Notes under the pieces: model-generated
What the model saw: the letters and a program-made list of their open reading frames with translations, nothing else
Databases searched by the model: none
Told to the model about the DNA's origin: nothing
Assembly (NCBI RefSeq): GCF_009649075.1
Contig: NZ_CP045737.1
Location: forward strand, 62,001 to 126,000
DNA: 64,000 nt
Reading direction: 5' to 3'
DNA from: Aeromicrobium yanjiei
GTDB taxonomy: Bacteria > Actinomycetota > Actinomycetes > Propionibacteriales > Nocardioidaceae
Part shown: piece by piece, positions 54,138 through 63,003 of the stretch
How positions within the stretch are numbered: the stretch's first letter is position 1
How the letters are laid out: each line of letters opens with the position of its first letter
Position numbers and translations under genes: made by a program

Positions 54138-54154
54138 ATTGCCTTGTGCAACTA
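54138..54154 (+). promoter_or_regulatory. Shared upstream motif of MFS copy 3
   Basis: ATTGCCTTG-N3-AACTA, identical in spacing to the element before MFS copy 2. Here it also forms the dyads CAAGG-N6-CCTTG (54131-54146) and TTGC-N5-GCAA (54139-54151), 20 bp before the start codon, where a repressor would block transcription. Confidence 0.55.
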
Positions 54155-54173
54155 CCTTGTCGAAAGGGTCCTC

Positions 54174-55646
54174 GTGGCCAACCCGCAGAACCGCTCCCAC
54201 TACCAGCTGACCTTCGCCGTGCTCGCGGTGTCGGTCGCGAGCTTCGCGCTGCTGCAGTCGCTCGTCACGCCGGTGCTGTCCGAGATCCAGGTCGATCTCA
54301 ACACCGACCAGACGACCGTGACCTGGGTCCTGACGGCGTACCTGCTGTCGGCCTCGGTGTTCACGCCCATCATCGGGCGCATCGGCGACAAGGTGGGCAA
54401 GGAGAAGCTGCTCGTCGTGGCGCTCGTCGGCCTCGCTATCGGCTCGATCATCGCCGCGCTCGCCACGAGCATCGGGCCCATGATCGTGGCCCGCATCATC
54501 CAGGGCGTCGGCGGCGGCGTGCTGCCGCTCGCGTTCGGCATCATCCGCGACGAGTTCCCCGAGAAGAAGATCCCCGGCGCGGTGGGCATCATCGCCTCGC
54601 TCGCGGCCGTAGGCGCCGGCGTCGGCCTCGTCCTTGCCGGACCCATCGTCGAGGCGCTCAACTACCACTGGCTGTTCTGGATCCCCGGCATCGTCACGGC
54701 GGTCGCCGCGGTCGCCGCATTCTTCGTCGTCCCCGCGTCCCCCGTGCGTACGCCCGGCAAGATCAGCGTCCTGCCCGCCGTGCTGCTGTCCGCGTGGCTC
54801 GTGTGCCTGCTGCTCGCGCTGAGCCAGGGCCGCAGCTGGGGCTGGACCTCCGGCCGCGTGCTGGGCCTGATCGTCGCGGCCGTCGTCCTGGCCGTCGCGT
54901 GGGTCATGGTCGAGGAGCGCTCGGAGTCGCCGCTGATCGACATGACGATGATGCGCCTGCCGGCGGTGTGGACGACCAACCTCGTCGCGCTGCTCGTGGG
55001 CTTCGCGATGTACGCCTCGTTCGGCTTCCTGCCGCAATTCACCCAGACGCCGACCGAGGCCGGCTACGGCTTCGGCGCCTCGATCACCGAGTCCGGCCTG
55101 ATCCTGCTGCCCTCGTCCGTCACGATGTTCGTCGTCGGCCTGCTGTCTGGGACGTTCGTGCGGCTCATCGGCCCCAAGACGGTCGTCGTGATCGGCAGCC
55201 TCATCGCCGCCAGCTCGATGGCGATCCTGGCGTTCGCGCACGACGAGAAGTGGGAGCTGTACGTCGCCAACGCCATCATGGGCGTGGGTGTCGGGCTGAT
55301 CTTCGCGTGCCTGTCCAACCTCATCGTCGCGGCCGTCCCGCCGGAGCAGACCGGTGTCGCGAGTGGCATGAACGCCAACATCCGGACGATCGGCGGCTCG
55401 GTCGGCGCGGCGGTCATGGCCAGCATCGTCACCGCCTCGGTGTTCCCCAACGGGCTGCCGAAGGAGTCCGGCTACACCAACGGATTCATCATGCTGACGA
55501 TCGCGTTCGTCGTCGCGGCGCTCGTCGCGCTGCTGATCCCGCGGGTCAAGCGCGAGGTCATCGAGGAGCACCTCGTCGGTGAGCCCGAGCACCCCGAGCT
55601 CGGCATGGTGGCCGCCGGCACGCTGGTCGGCGACAAGAGCGAGTAG
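54174..55646 (+). CDS. MFS drug/metabolite exporter (DHA2-like), copy 3
   Basis: A 490-residue exporter, the closest relative of copies 1 and 2: VTWVLTAYLLSASVFTPIIG, GVGGGVLPLAFGIIRDEFPE, TEAGYGFGASITESGLILLP, PPEQTGVASGMNANIRTIGG. GTG 54174 with GAAAGGG upstream is preferred to the 50-codon longer open frame, since the shared motif lies just before it. It is on the opposite strand to the copies at 35-38 kb, so the three flank the glycosyltransferase block. Substrate unknown. Confidence 0.93.
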   Translation: MANPQNRSHYQLTFAVLAVSVASFALLQSLVTPVLSEIQVDLNTDQTTVTWVLTAYLLSASVFTPIIGRIGDKVGKEKLLVVALVGLAIGSIIAALATSIGPMIVARIIQGVGGGVLPLAFGIIRDEFPEKKIPGAVGIIASLAAVGAGVGLVLAGPIVEALNYHWLFWIPGIVTAVAAVAAFFVVPASPVRTPGKISVLPAVLLSAWLVCLLLALSQGRSWGWTSGRVLGLIVAAVVLAVAWVMVEERSESPLIDMTMMRLPAVWTTNLVALLVGFAMYASFGFLPQFTQTPTEAGYGFGASITESGLILLPSSVTMFVVGLLSGTFVRLIGPKTVVVIGSLIAASSMAILAFAHDEKWELYVANAIMGVGVGLIFACLSNLIVAAVPPEQTGVASGMNANIRTIGGSVGAAVMASIVTASVFPNGLPKESGYTNGFIMLTIAFVVAALVALLIPRVKREVIEEHLVGEPEHPELGMVAAGTLVGDKSE

Positions 55647-55722
55647 CGGGTCATCCGGTCCCCGGTGTGGCGCCGGGGACCGGTGACGTGCGGACCGGGC
55701 CGGGACGTGATTGGTTGTCGTC

Positions 55723-56157
55723 ATGCGCACCCGCTCCCAGGTCCTGGCCCCCGCCGTGCTCGTGCTCGCCGGAGCTCTCACCGCGTGCGGAGGCAGCGAC
55801 GCGAAGGACTCGAAGGCGTCCCCGGAGCCGACCCGAGCCACGACGACGGCGACGCCGGACGTCAAGGACGGGGTGGGCGCGGATGCCGACCCGGCGCTGG
55901 TCAAGCTGGTCTGCGCGCCCGACAAGGACGGCGTCTGGTCCGCGCGGATGACGCTGGTCAACAGCACCGACGAACGGGCCGGATACCTGGCGCGGGTCGC
56001 CGTGCTCACGACCGCGACCTCCGACGTGCTGGGCCGGCAGACCTTGAGGGTCGAGCTCGGGCCCGGCGAGCGGGCCGTCGTCCCGTTCGACCGTCTTGCG
56101 GAGGGCGGCAAGGAAGGCCGCTCGTGCGAGCCCCGCGTCGTGCGGATGGACGACTGA
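55723..56157 (+). CDS. Lipoprotein of unknown function
   Basis: A 144-residue exported lipoprotein: signal peptide with lipobox LTAC (Cys near residue 22), a Ser/Thr/Pro-rich linker, then a small domain (VKLVCAPDKDGVWSARMTLV, RVELGPGERAVVPFDRLAEG) resembling beta-sandwich proteins of the FxLD/DUF4352 kind. Cysteines in VCAP and SCEPR may pair. ATG at 55723 is taken over the upstream TTG. No partner gene is obvious. Confidence 0.78.
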   Translation: MRTRSQVLAPAVLVLAGALTACGGSDAKDSKASPEPTRATTTATPDVKDGVGADADPALVKLVCAPDKDGVWSARMTLVNSTDERAGYLARVAVLTTATSDVLGRQTLRVELGPGERAVVPFDRLAEGGKEGRSCEPRVVRMDD

Positions 56158-56199
56158 CCTCTGCGGAACATCGGGACCGCCGATGTGGTTGACGCCTGC

Positions 56200-57219
56200 A
56201 TGAAGAACGTCGGCTTCCTTTCCTTCGGCCACTACCAGGCGGTGCCCGGGTCCCAGACCCGTACGGCGTCGGACGTGATGCTCCAGTCGATCGACCTCGC
56301 GGTCGCGGCCGAGGAGCTCGGCCTCGACGGGGCGTACTTCCGGGTGCACCACTTCGCCCGGCAGCTCGCCTCGCCGTTCCCGCTGCTCGCGGCCGTCGGC
56401 GCCCGGACCAGCCGGATCGAGATCGGCACCGGTGTGATCGACATGCGCTACGAGAACCCGCTCTACATGGCCGAGGACGCCGCCGCGGCCGACCTCATCA
56501 GCGAGGGCAGGCTGCAGCTCGGCATCAGCCGGGGATCACCCGAGACCGCGCTGCGCGGCTACGAGGCGTTCGGCCACGTGCCGGCCGAGGGCACGTCGGA
56601 CGCCGACATGGCCCGGGCCCACGCCGAGCTGTTCAGGGCGGCGATCGCCGGCGCCGGGCTCGTCGAGTCCGATCCGCGCATGACCGGACGTTCGGTGACG
56701 CTGCCGGTCATGCCGCAGGCACCCGGCCTAGCCGACCGCATCTGGTGGGGCTCCGGCACCCGCGCAACCGCCGAGTGGACCGCCCAGCAGGGGATGAACC
56801 TGATGAGCTCGACCCTCCTGACCGAGGACACCGGCGTGCCCTTCGACCAGCTGCAGCTCGAGCAGATCGAGCTGTTCCGCTCTGCCTGGGCTGCTGCCGG
56901 CTGGGAGCGCGAGCCGCGTGTCTCGGTCAGCCGCAGCGTCATCCCGGTGCTGGACGCACAGGACCGCGCGTGGTTCGGCGAGCGTTCCGGCGAGGACCAG
57001 GTCGGTCACCTCGACGGCGGCCTCGCCCGCTTCGGCAAGTCGTACGTCGGCGAGCCCGACGTGCTGGCGGAGGAGCTGGCTGCCGACGTCGCCGTGCAGG
57101 CCGCGGACTCGTTGCTGCTGACCGTGCCCAACCAGCTCGGCGTCGACTACAACGCCCGCCTGCTCTCAGCCCTGGCCGACTACGTCCTGCCCGCCATCGG
57201 CTGGAAGCCCCGCACCTAG
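56200..57219 (+). CDS. Luciferase-like monooxygenase (LLM class)
   Basis: A 339-residue flavin-dependent TIM-barrel enzyme of the bacterial luciferase/LLM family: MKNVGFLSFGHYQ, EELGLDGAYFRVHHFARQLA, IEIGTGVIDMRYENPLYMAE and ISEGRLQLGISRGSPETALR. It would use FMN or F420 to oxidise or reduce a small molecule; the cofactor is not certain from sequence. ATG 56200 is preferred to GTG 56185, since the conserved first strand begins there. It is followed directly by the repeat array. Confidence 0.9.
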   Translation: MKNVGFLSFGHYQAVPGSQTRTASDVMLQSIDLAVAAEELGLDGAYFRVHHFARQLASPFPLLAAVGARTSRIEIGTGVIDMRYENPLYMAEDAAAADLISEGRLQLGISRGSPETALRGYEAFGHVPAEGTSDADMARAHAELFRAAIAGAGLVESDPRMTGRSVTLPVMPQAPGLADRIWWGSGTRATAEWTAQQGMNLMSSTLLTEDTGVPFDQLQLEQIELFRSAWAAAGWEREPRVSVSRSVIPVLDAQDRAWFGERSGEDQVGHLDGGLARFGKSYVGEPDVLAEELAADVAVQAADSLLLTVPNQLGVDYNARLLSALADYVLPAIGWKPRT

Positions 57220-57226
57220 CCGCCCT

Positions 57227-57845
57227 TTCGCCAAGGAGGCCGCCTGCGGCCGACTGTGAGCGAAGCGAGGCGAATTACTTGGACCGGGTCCGCCTCGCTG
57301 CGCTCACGGTCGCTTCGCTCCCTGGCGGACGGTGGGTGTTCGCCAAGGAGGCCGCTTGCGGCCGACTGTGAGCGAAGCGAGGCGAACTACTTGGGTTTCG
57401 TCCGCCTCGCTGCGCTCACGGTCGCTTCGCTCCCTGGCGGCCGTGGGTGTTCGCCAAGGAGGCCGTTTGCGGCCGACTGTGAGCGAAGCGAGGCGAACCC
57501 CTTGGGTTGCGTCCGCCTCGCTGCCGAGCGAGTCGTTCGCCAAGGAGGCCGTTTGCGGCCGACTGTGAGCGAAGCGAGGCGAATTACTTGGGTTTGGTCC
57601 GCCTCGCTGCGCTCACGGTCGCTTCGCTCCCTGGCGGACGGTGGTGTTCGCCAGGGAGGCCGTTTGCGGCCGAGTGTGAGCGAAGCGAGGCGAACTACTT
57701 GGGCCCGGTCCGCCTCGCTGCGCTCCCGGTCGCTTCGCTCCCTGGCGACGTGAGGGCGCGGAGGCGAACCGCGTGGGTTCGTCCGCCTCGCTGCGCTCAC
57801 GGTCGCTTCGCTCCCTGGCGAACGGGAGGGCGCGGAGGCGAACCG
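57227..57845. repeat. Palindromic repeat array left of the GIY-YIG gene
   Basis: Five main units begin at 57227, 57339, 57450, 57536 and 57647 (spacing 112, 111, 86, 111), plus two truncated units to 57845. Each has a 48-bp element, TTCGCCAAGGAGGCC... through GGCCGC-TT-GCGGCC to GTGAGCGAAGCGAGGCGAA, then a short spacer and a partly deleted inverted copy (CGCCTCGCTGCGCTC...). Units can fold into long hairpins. Open frames cross the array on both strands but are artefacts of the repeat. Confidence 0.92.
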
Positions 57846-57846
57846 C

Positions 57847-58140
57847 TCAGCCGCCGGACCCGCCGAAGAGCTGCGAGTCGTCCTCGACCCTCACCCCGGG
57901 CCCGTCGCTGACGAGCATGCGTTTCTTGCCGTGTGTCCAGCCCTGGATCTTCTTCTCGCGCCAGAACGCCATCGCGATCTGCTCGTGCTCCTCGTAGTAG
58001 ACGAGCTTCACGGGTAGTCGCCGTTTGGTGTATTCGGCGCCTTCACCAGAGCGGTGCTGGTTGAGACGGGTCAGCAGGTCGTACGTGCTGCCGGTGTAGT
58101 AGGTCTTGTCCGCGCAGAGCAGGAGGTACGTGTAGGGCAT
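57847..58140 (-). CDS. GIY-YIG nuclease-domain protein
   Basis: A 97-residue single-domain protein of the GIY-YIG superfamily (YhbQ/URI type): TYLLLCADKTYYTGSTYDLL carries the Y...YTG version of the motif, followed by TRLNQHRSGEGAEYTKRRLP and a Glu/Arg helix EHEQIAMAFWREKKIQGW. The motif is intact, and such proteins nick DNA in related families, but many have no proven activity. The ATG at 58140 is used; the longer frame runs into the repeat. The gene is bracketed by the same repeat in opposite orientations, so it may act on or be spread with it. Confidence 0.88.
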   Translation of the reverse strand: MPYTYLLLCADKTYYTGSTYDLLTRLNQHRSGEGAEYTKRRLPVKLVYYEEHEQIAMAFWREKKIQGWTHGKKRMLVSDGPGVRVEDDSQLFGGSGG

Positions 58141-58196
58141 GCGGCATCGTGCTGCGGCGTGGTTTGTGGGGGCAATTGGGTTTCCACAGGTGGAGG

Positions 58197-58353
58197 TTCG
58201 CCTCGCTTCGCTCACGGTCGGCCGCGGGCGGCCTCCCTGGCGAACGGTGGGGGTTGGTGGGTTCGCCTCGCTTCGCTCCCTGGCGAACGGTGGGGGTTGG
58301 GGTTCGCCTCGCTTCGCTCACGGTCGGCCGCAAGCGGCCTCCCTGGCGAACGG
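58197..58353. repeat. Palindromic repeat array right of the GIY-YIG gene
   Basis: Units at 58197-58244, 58262-58292 (shortened) and 58303-58350. The last is the reverse complement of the left-array 48-bp element with two mismatches: TTCGCCTCGCTTCGCTCAC, GGCCGC-AA-GCGGCC, CCTGGCGAA. Orientation is opposite to the left array, so the nuclease gene sits inside an inverted-repeat pair. Confidence 0.92.
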
Positions 58354-58369
58354 TGGGGTGGGGGAGAGG

Positions 58370-59572
58370 TCAGTCGGGCATGCGTCGGGTGGCGCTCAGG
58401 GACAGGAGTCCGGAGGACGCGAGCAGGCCGGCGGTCAGGTAGAAGATGACGCCGACACCCGTGGCTCCCGCGACGGCTCCGGCCCCGAGGGGGACCGCGA
58501 ACTGGGCGATCCGGTTGCCGGCCAGGCGCAGGGACAGCGCCGTGGCCCTGTTGTCCCGGTGCGACACGGTCGTCACCCACACCATCGTCAACGGTTGTCC
58601 GATGCCCCAGAAGAATCCGATGACGAGCATCGCCGCGCTCAACGCCACCACATTCGTGGTCAGAGGGATGAGCGCGACGGGTATGGCCGAGACGAGCGTC
58701 GCCGAGACGATGAGCCAGCGGCGACCGACGTGGACCAGGAGCGCAGGGAGTGCGATCCGCGACAGCACCGACGCCAGGGCGCGCATCGTCAGCAGGAAGG
58801 TGACCATGCCGACGCTCAGGCCCAGGTGCTCGCCGAGCACCGGGACGTAGGCGGTCAGGAGATCCAGACCGGACAGCACCGTCATCGACGAGTACATCGC
58901 CGGCTTCATGCCCGGCTGACGAAGGATGGTCAGGCTCGACTGCTGGGTCCCGACCTGCTCCCGGCGAGACCGTACCGCGCGAGACGCGGGTGAGAACGCG
59001 TAGGCGAGCGGGACGGCGGCCGTGGCGACCGCCGCCATCACGATCAGCGAGAACGTCGTCTTCAGCGTGCCGTCACCGCCTGCGCCGCTGTTCGACAGCG
59101 TTGCCACGATGCCCGCCAGCGGGAAGCCGAGGAACTGTCCCGCGGAGACGCCGAGGGTCAGCTGGCCGAAGCGCTTGTCCATCAGCTCTGGGGGTGACCA
59201 GAGCGGGATCAGGCTCTGGCACGCGATCGTGTGAAGGATCTGGCCGAAACCGAGCAATGCGCTCGCCCCCGCCAGGACGCCGAGGTTGGTGCTCGTGGCA
59301 GCGAGGACGACTGCGCCCACCGTCAGGACGAGTCCGCCCCGGAGGACCCGCATGCCGTGACCGCGATCGACGGCGCGACCGATGGGCAGCGCGACGAGGA
59401 GCGGCAGCACCGCGAACGAGGCCGTGACGATGCCCACGGACAACGCGTCCCCGCCCAGCGCGAGTGCCCGGTAGGAGATGAGCGTGCGCACGCCGTTCAG
59501 AACCGCGTGGGACGCGATCGAGATCAGGACCAGGGAGGTGAACCAGGAAGGGCGGCGGAGCGGTGACCTCAC
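58370..59572 (-). CDS. MFS transporter
   Basis: A 400-residue transporter with twelve predicted helices and a central loop (about residue 195-215, RSRREQVGTQQSS). Motif A-like LPIGRAVDRGHGMRVLRGG follows helix 2. GTG 59572 overlaps the GntR gene's stop (GTGA), so the two are translationally coupled. Co-regulation by that GntR protein with the divergent PrpD/acyl-CoA dehydrogenase operon suggests it imports the catabolised substrate; this is inference. Confidence 0.88.
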   Translation of the reverse strand: MRSPLRRPSWFTSLVLISIASHAVLNGVRTLISYRALALGGDALSVGIVTASFAVLPLLVALPIGRAVDRGHGMRVLRGGLVLTVGAVVLAATSTNLGVLAGASALLGFGQILHTIACQSLIPLWSPPELMDKRFGQLTLGVSAGQFLGFPLAGIVATLSNSGAGGDGTLKTTFSLIVMAAVATAAVPLAYAFSPASRAVRSRREQVGTQQSSLTILRQPGMKPAMYSSMTVLSGLDLLTAYVPVLGEHLGLSVGMVTFLLTMRALASVLSRIALPALLVHVGRRWLIVSATLVSAIPVALIPLTTNVVALSAAMLVIGFFWGIGQPLTMVWVTTVSHRDNRATALSLRLAGNRIAQFAVPLGAGAVAGATGVGVIFYLTAGLLASSGLLSLSATRRMPD

Positions 59573-60279
59573 GGGGCCTGGGGTGATCCGTCGCCGGCAG
59601 CGTCGCTGACGGGACCCGCCGGGCGGAGCGCGGCATGCGTGGCACGCAGGTCGCACGCGTGCATGATGTGCTCGTGCATCGCGCGGCTCGCCCGCTCGGC
59701 GTCACCGTCCTCGATCGCGCTCAGGATCGCCTCGTGGTCGTGACGCAGCTCGGTGGTGAAACCGCTGACGCTCCACAACGTGACGGACGGCGTGAACCGG
59801 CTCCACAACATCTCGATGCACTCGATCATGACCGGCGACGTCGCCTGGTAGATCGCGAAGTGGAGCGCCTTGTTGAGTCGTGAGAGCTCGGCGGAGGAGG
59901 CAGCGGAATCGGTGGCCGCCAAGAGCTCCTCGTTGGCGACGCGGATTCCGGCCAGCACCTCGGGCGTCATCCGTTCCATCGCGACGGTGACTGCGAGCGA
60001 CTCCATCTCGGCCCGCATGCGGTAGAGGTCGGTGGCCATCTGGGGCGTGTAGTCGCGCACCGTGGCGCCGCGGTGGGTGTGGTAATCGATCATGCCGTCG
60101 GCCTCGAGGACGCGCAGCGCCTCGCGAACGGGTGTGGCGCTCACGCCGTAGCGGCGGGCGAGCTCGACCTGGCGCAGCTGGTCGCCGGGATTGATGAGCC
60201 CGTTCCTCAGGTCGGCGCGAAGGCGTTCCAGGACGTACGCGGTGCGGCTACCTGGGATCGCGACGTCGTCGCTGGCCAT
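59569..60279 (-). CDS. GntR-family regulator with FCD domain
   Basis: A 236-residue regulator. The N-terminal winged helix reads RTAYVLERLRADLRNGLINP, GDQLRQVELARRYGVSATPV and REALRVLEADGMI; the all-helical FCD ligand domain follows (about 75-215), with His/Asp metal-ligand candidates such as HDHEAIL and HEHIMHACD. The effector is probably a carboxylic acid. GGAG precedes the ATG. It is divergent from the PrpD-like operon and coupled to the MFS gene. Confidence 0.93.
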   Translation of the reverse strand: MASDDVAIPGSRTAYVLERLRADLRNGLINPGDQLRQVELARRYGVSATPVREALRVLEADGMIDYHTHRGATVRDYTPQMATDLYRMRAEMESLAVTVAMERMTPEVLAGIRVANEELLAATDSAASSAELSRLNKALHFAIYQATSPVMIECIEMLWSRFTPSVTLWSVSGFTTELRHDHEAILSAIEDGDAERASRAMHEHIMHACDLRATHAALRPAGPVSDAAGDGSPQAP

Positions 60280-60404
60280 GGCGCTCCTTCAGGGAGATTT
60301 TGATCGTCGAGGGGATCGGAGGCTCGGGTGCGAGCCGGCGTCGTGCCCACGGATGACTGTGCCGGATGGAGCAGCAGTCTGCCACAGAAGCGTACAGAAA
60401 AGAA

Positions 60405-60421
60405 TCTATAGAATATGTAGA
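60405..60421. promoter_or_regulatory. AT-rich dyad in the GntR-divergent promoter region
   Basis: The 230-bp gap between gntR and the PrpD-like gene contains an AT-rich island with TCTA-N9-TAGA (60405-60421), near GTACAGAAAAG and a further TTTCTAGA (60436-60443). It is the most likely operator of the GntR protein; not proven. Confidence 0.5.
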
Positions 60422-60509
60422 CAAGCGCAGAGATCGTTTCTAGAGTGATGCCGGACACGCGGCCGTGACAACGGTCACTCCCTCTGGACATTGACGATCG
60501 GAGCACCAA

Positions 60510-61829
60510 TTGAGTCAGCTTGACTCTCTCGACGCGACTGAGCGTGAGCGCTGGGGCGTCCTGGTCGCCGACGCCTGGGGCCTGATGGCCGCGGGTGCCG
60601 AGGCGCCCGGACTGCGCGCGATGCTCGCAGCGTCCGCTGAGCTGGGGGACGGCGACATCGTCGTTCCCTACACCCCCCGCACGTGGTCGCCCCAGGGCGC
60701 TGCCGCTGCGGCATCTGCCCTGATCCATGCGTGGGACTTCGACGACACCCACGACACCGCCGTCGTCCACACCGCAGCGATCGCCGTGCCCGCGGCTCTG
60801 GCTGCCGCCCAGCGCCGCAACGCCTCGGGGCGCAGCTTCGCGGACGGGATCGTTGTCGGCGTGCAGGCGCTCTCGCGCCTCGGCGGCCTCGTCGGCCCGC
60901 GAGCCGGTGTCATCCGCACGGCCGGGCTCGGTGCCCCCGCCGCTGCGGCGGCCGCCGCAGCGACCTGGGGGCTGGATCGGGCCGGCATCGAGAACGCGAT
61001 GTCCCTGGCCGTCGGTGTCTCACTCGCGCCCGGCTCACGTCAGGCCGTCGTCGACAGCTCGCTGGCCAAGCGGGTCCAGCCCGGTCTTGCCGTACAGGCC
61101 GGACTCTATGCCGCGGCGCTCGCCCTGAACGGCGTCGAAGGACCCCGGGGTTGGCTCACCGGCGACCACGGACTGCTCCCGGGTGCAGACGTCACCGTCG
61201 CGGACGTGCTCGACGGCCCCTTCGCCGGCGCCGAGCTCGCGATCAAGCCCTATCCCGCGTGCCGCTACGGCCACGCCGCGATCGCCGCCGCTGAGCAGCT
61301 GTACCGGGCGCACGGCGCCCAGACGGACGACAAGCTCGTCGTCCGTCTGCCCGAAGGTGCGTCCTACGCGATGGTGGCCCGCCCGTACGCCGATCGCGGA
61401 GAGCCGATCATCGACGCACAGTTCTCGGTGCCGTGGCAGGTGGCCTCCATCTGGACCTCCGGCCGCTACGACGTCGCGACCCTCGCCGGCCCGGACGTCG
61501 TCGACCCGGTCATCGCCTCGGCCGCTCGTGCCGTCGAGGTTCGCCAGGACCTGCCGGCCAGCACCGTGATGAGCGGCGCCACGGTCGAGCTGCACCGCGC
61601 GGGCGTCGTCCACGTCGCCGAGTCCCCGATGCCGGGCGGCCCCGAAGCGCCCCTCGACCGTTCCGCGGTCGACGCCAAGATCCGCTCCTGCCTCACGGTG
61701 GCGGGCCTCGACCCGGATGCCGAGTCCCGCCGCATCTGGGAGCTCGTCGACGGCGTCGCCGACCTCAGCCCTGCGGACCTGCGCCGCACCCTCACCGAAT
61801 TTGCCCCCGCACGCCAGACCGTGGCGTGA
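60510..61829 (+). CDS. MmgE/PrpD family protein
   Basis: A 439-residue member of the MmgE/PrpD family (2-methylcitrate dehydratase, cis-aconitate decarboxylase and relatives). It shows the helical first half (AAAAASALIHAWDFDDTHDT, VVHTAAIAVPAALAA, SRLGG, AAAAATWGLDRAGIENAMSL, GSRQAVVDSSLAKRVQPGLA) and the YPACRYGHAAIAAAEQL motif. Start is a TTG with GGAG 7 nt before, the best available. Divergent from gntR. The substrate is a small carboxylic acid by family inference only. Confidence 0.85.
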   Translation: MSQLDSLDATERERWGVLVADAWGLMAAGAEAPGLRAMLAASAELGDGDIVVPYTPRTWSPQGAAAAASALIHAWDFDDTHDTAVVHTAAIAVPAALAAAQRRNASGRSFADGIVVGVQALSRLGGLVGPRAGVIRTAGLGAPAAAAAAAATWGLDRAGIENAMSLAVGVSLAPGSRQAVVDSSLAKRVQPGLAVQAGLYAAALALNGVEGPRGWLTGDHGLLPGADVTVADVLDGPFAGAELAIKPYPACRYGHAAIAAAEQLYRAHGAQTDDKLVVRLPEGASYAMVARPYADRGEPIIDAQFSVPWQVASIWTSGRYDVATLAGPDVVDPVIASAARAVEVRQDLPASTVMSGATVELHRAGVVHVAESPMPGGPEAPLDRSAVDAKIRSCLTVAGLDPDAESRRIWELVDGVADLSPADLRRTLTEFAPARQTVA

Positions 61830-61851
61830 CACGACGTACCGAAGGATCATG

Positions 61852-63003
61852 ATGGATTTCACCCTGACCCCCGATCAGACCGCCCTCGTCGACTCCGTCA
61901 CGAAGCTCGCCGAGAAGGAGTTCGCCCCGCAGGCGTTCAAGCGCACCGAGTTCGCGTGGGACAGCCTGAAGGTGCTGGCCGACAACGACCTGACCGGCCT
62001 GACCCTGTCCCCTGAGATGGGTGGCCAGGGCGCGTCGCTGCTGGACGCGGTGCTCGTCATGATGGCGATCACCAAGGTGTGCCCCCACAGTGCAGACGCG
62101 CTGCAGGCCAGCAACTTCGGCGCGATCCGCCAGGTCGCCAAGTTCGGCTCCGACCGGGTCAAGGAGGAGGTGCTGCCCAAGCTGCTCGCGGGTGAGGCCA
62201 TCGTCACCGCCGGCATGAGCGAGCCCGAGGCCGGCAGCGCGCTGACCGAGCTGCGCACCACCGCCCGCTACGACGGCGACGAGGTCGTCCTCAACGGTCA
62301 GAAGATCTACAACTCCCACGGGCCCGACGCCTCCTACTCCGTCGTGTGGTGCCGCTTCGGCCCCACCACCAAGGACATCGGAGCCGTCCTCGTCCCGTTC
62401 GACGCCCCCGGGTTCTCCCGCGGCAAGCGCGAGCTGCACATGTCGGGGGAGTCGCACTGCCAGCTGTACTTCGACGAGTGCCGCGTGCCCAAGGAGTACG
62501 TGCTCGCCGACTCCGGTGCCATCCGGTCGATGATGTCGACCTTCGGTGTCGAGCGGATGGGCAACGCCTCACGGGCGATCGCCCTTGCCGAGACCGCGTA
62601 CGACCGCGCCGTCGAGCACGCCAAGACGCGCACGCAGTTCGGCAAGAACCTGTGCGAGTTCCAGGGCCTGCAGTGGAAGTTCGCCGACATGCGGGTCCAG
62701 CTCGACGCCGCCAAGCTGCTGCTGTTCCGCGCGGTGTCCGACGCCGAGTCCGGATCGCCGGATCCCACGTACGCGTCCATCGCCAAGCTGCACGCCAACG
62801 AGACCGCGTTCAAGGTGGCCAACGAGGCGCTGCAGATCTTCGGCGCCAGCGGCTACTCCCAGGAGTTCCCGATGGAGTACATCGTCCGCCGCACCCGCGG
62901 ATGGATGATCGCCGGCGGCTCGATGGAGATCCTGCGCAACACGATCGCGCAGTCGGTCTTCGGCCGTCGTTTCGACCAGCGTGCAGGAGCTGTGGCCAAG
63001 TGA
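61852..63003 (+). CDS. Acyl-CoA dehydrogenase
   Basis: FAD-dependent oxidation of an acyl-CoA to the enoyl-CoA, 383 residues: SPEMGGQGASLLDAVLVMMA, AGMSEPEAGSALTELRTTAR (FAD/substrate region), YNSHGPDASY, FGVERMGNASRAIALAETAY, RTQFGKNLCEFQGLQWKFAD and MIAGGSMEILRNTIA near the C-terminus. ATG 61852 after GAAGGA fits better than ATG 61849. The stop overlaps the GTG of the following MmgE/PrpD gene. Confidence 0.93.
   Translation: MDFTLTPDQTALVDSVTKLAEKEFAPQAFKRTEFAWDSLKVLADNDLTGLTLSPEMGGQGASLLDAVLVMMAITKVCPHSADALQASNFGAIRQVAKFGSDRVKEEVLPKLLAGEAIVTAGMSEPEAGSALTELRTTARYDGDEVVLNGQKIYNSHGPDASYSVVWCRFGPTTKDIGAVLVPFDAPGFSRGKRELHMSGESHCQLYFDECRVPKEYVLADSGAIRSMMSTFGVERMGNASRAIALAETAYDRAVEHAKTRTQFGKNLCEFQGLQWKFADMRVQLDAAKLLLFRAVSDAESGSPDPTYASIAKLHANETAFKVANEALQIFGASGYSQEFPMEYIVRRTRGWMIAGGSMEILRNTIAQSVFGRRFDQRAGAVAK

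Noticed and set aside
57256-57800. Open frames on both strands across the repeat array (165 and 137 codons)
   Set aside because: The repeated SEARRTTW...LRSRSLRSLA peptide is a by-product of a stop-free repeat, with period not a multiple of three throughout and no start signal.
57227-57845. Possible CRISPR array
   Set aside because: Unit length about 111 bp, no 25-40 bp unique spacers, internal dyads and decayed units; no cas genes nearby.
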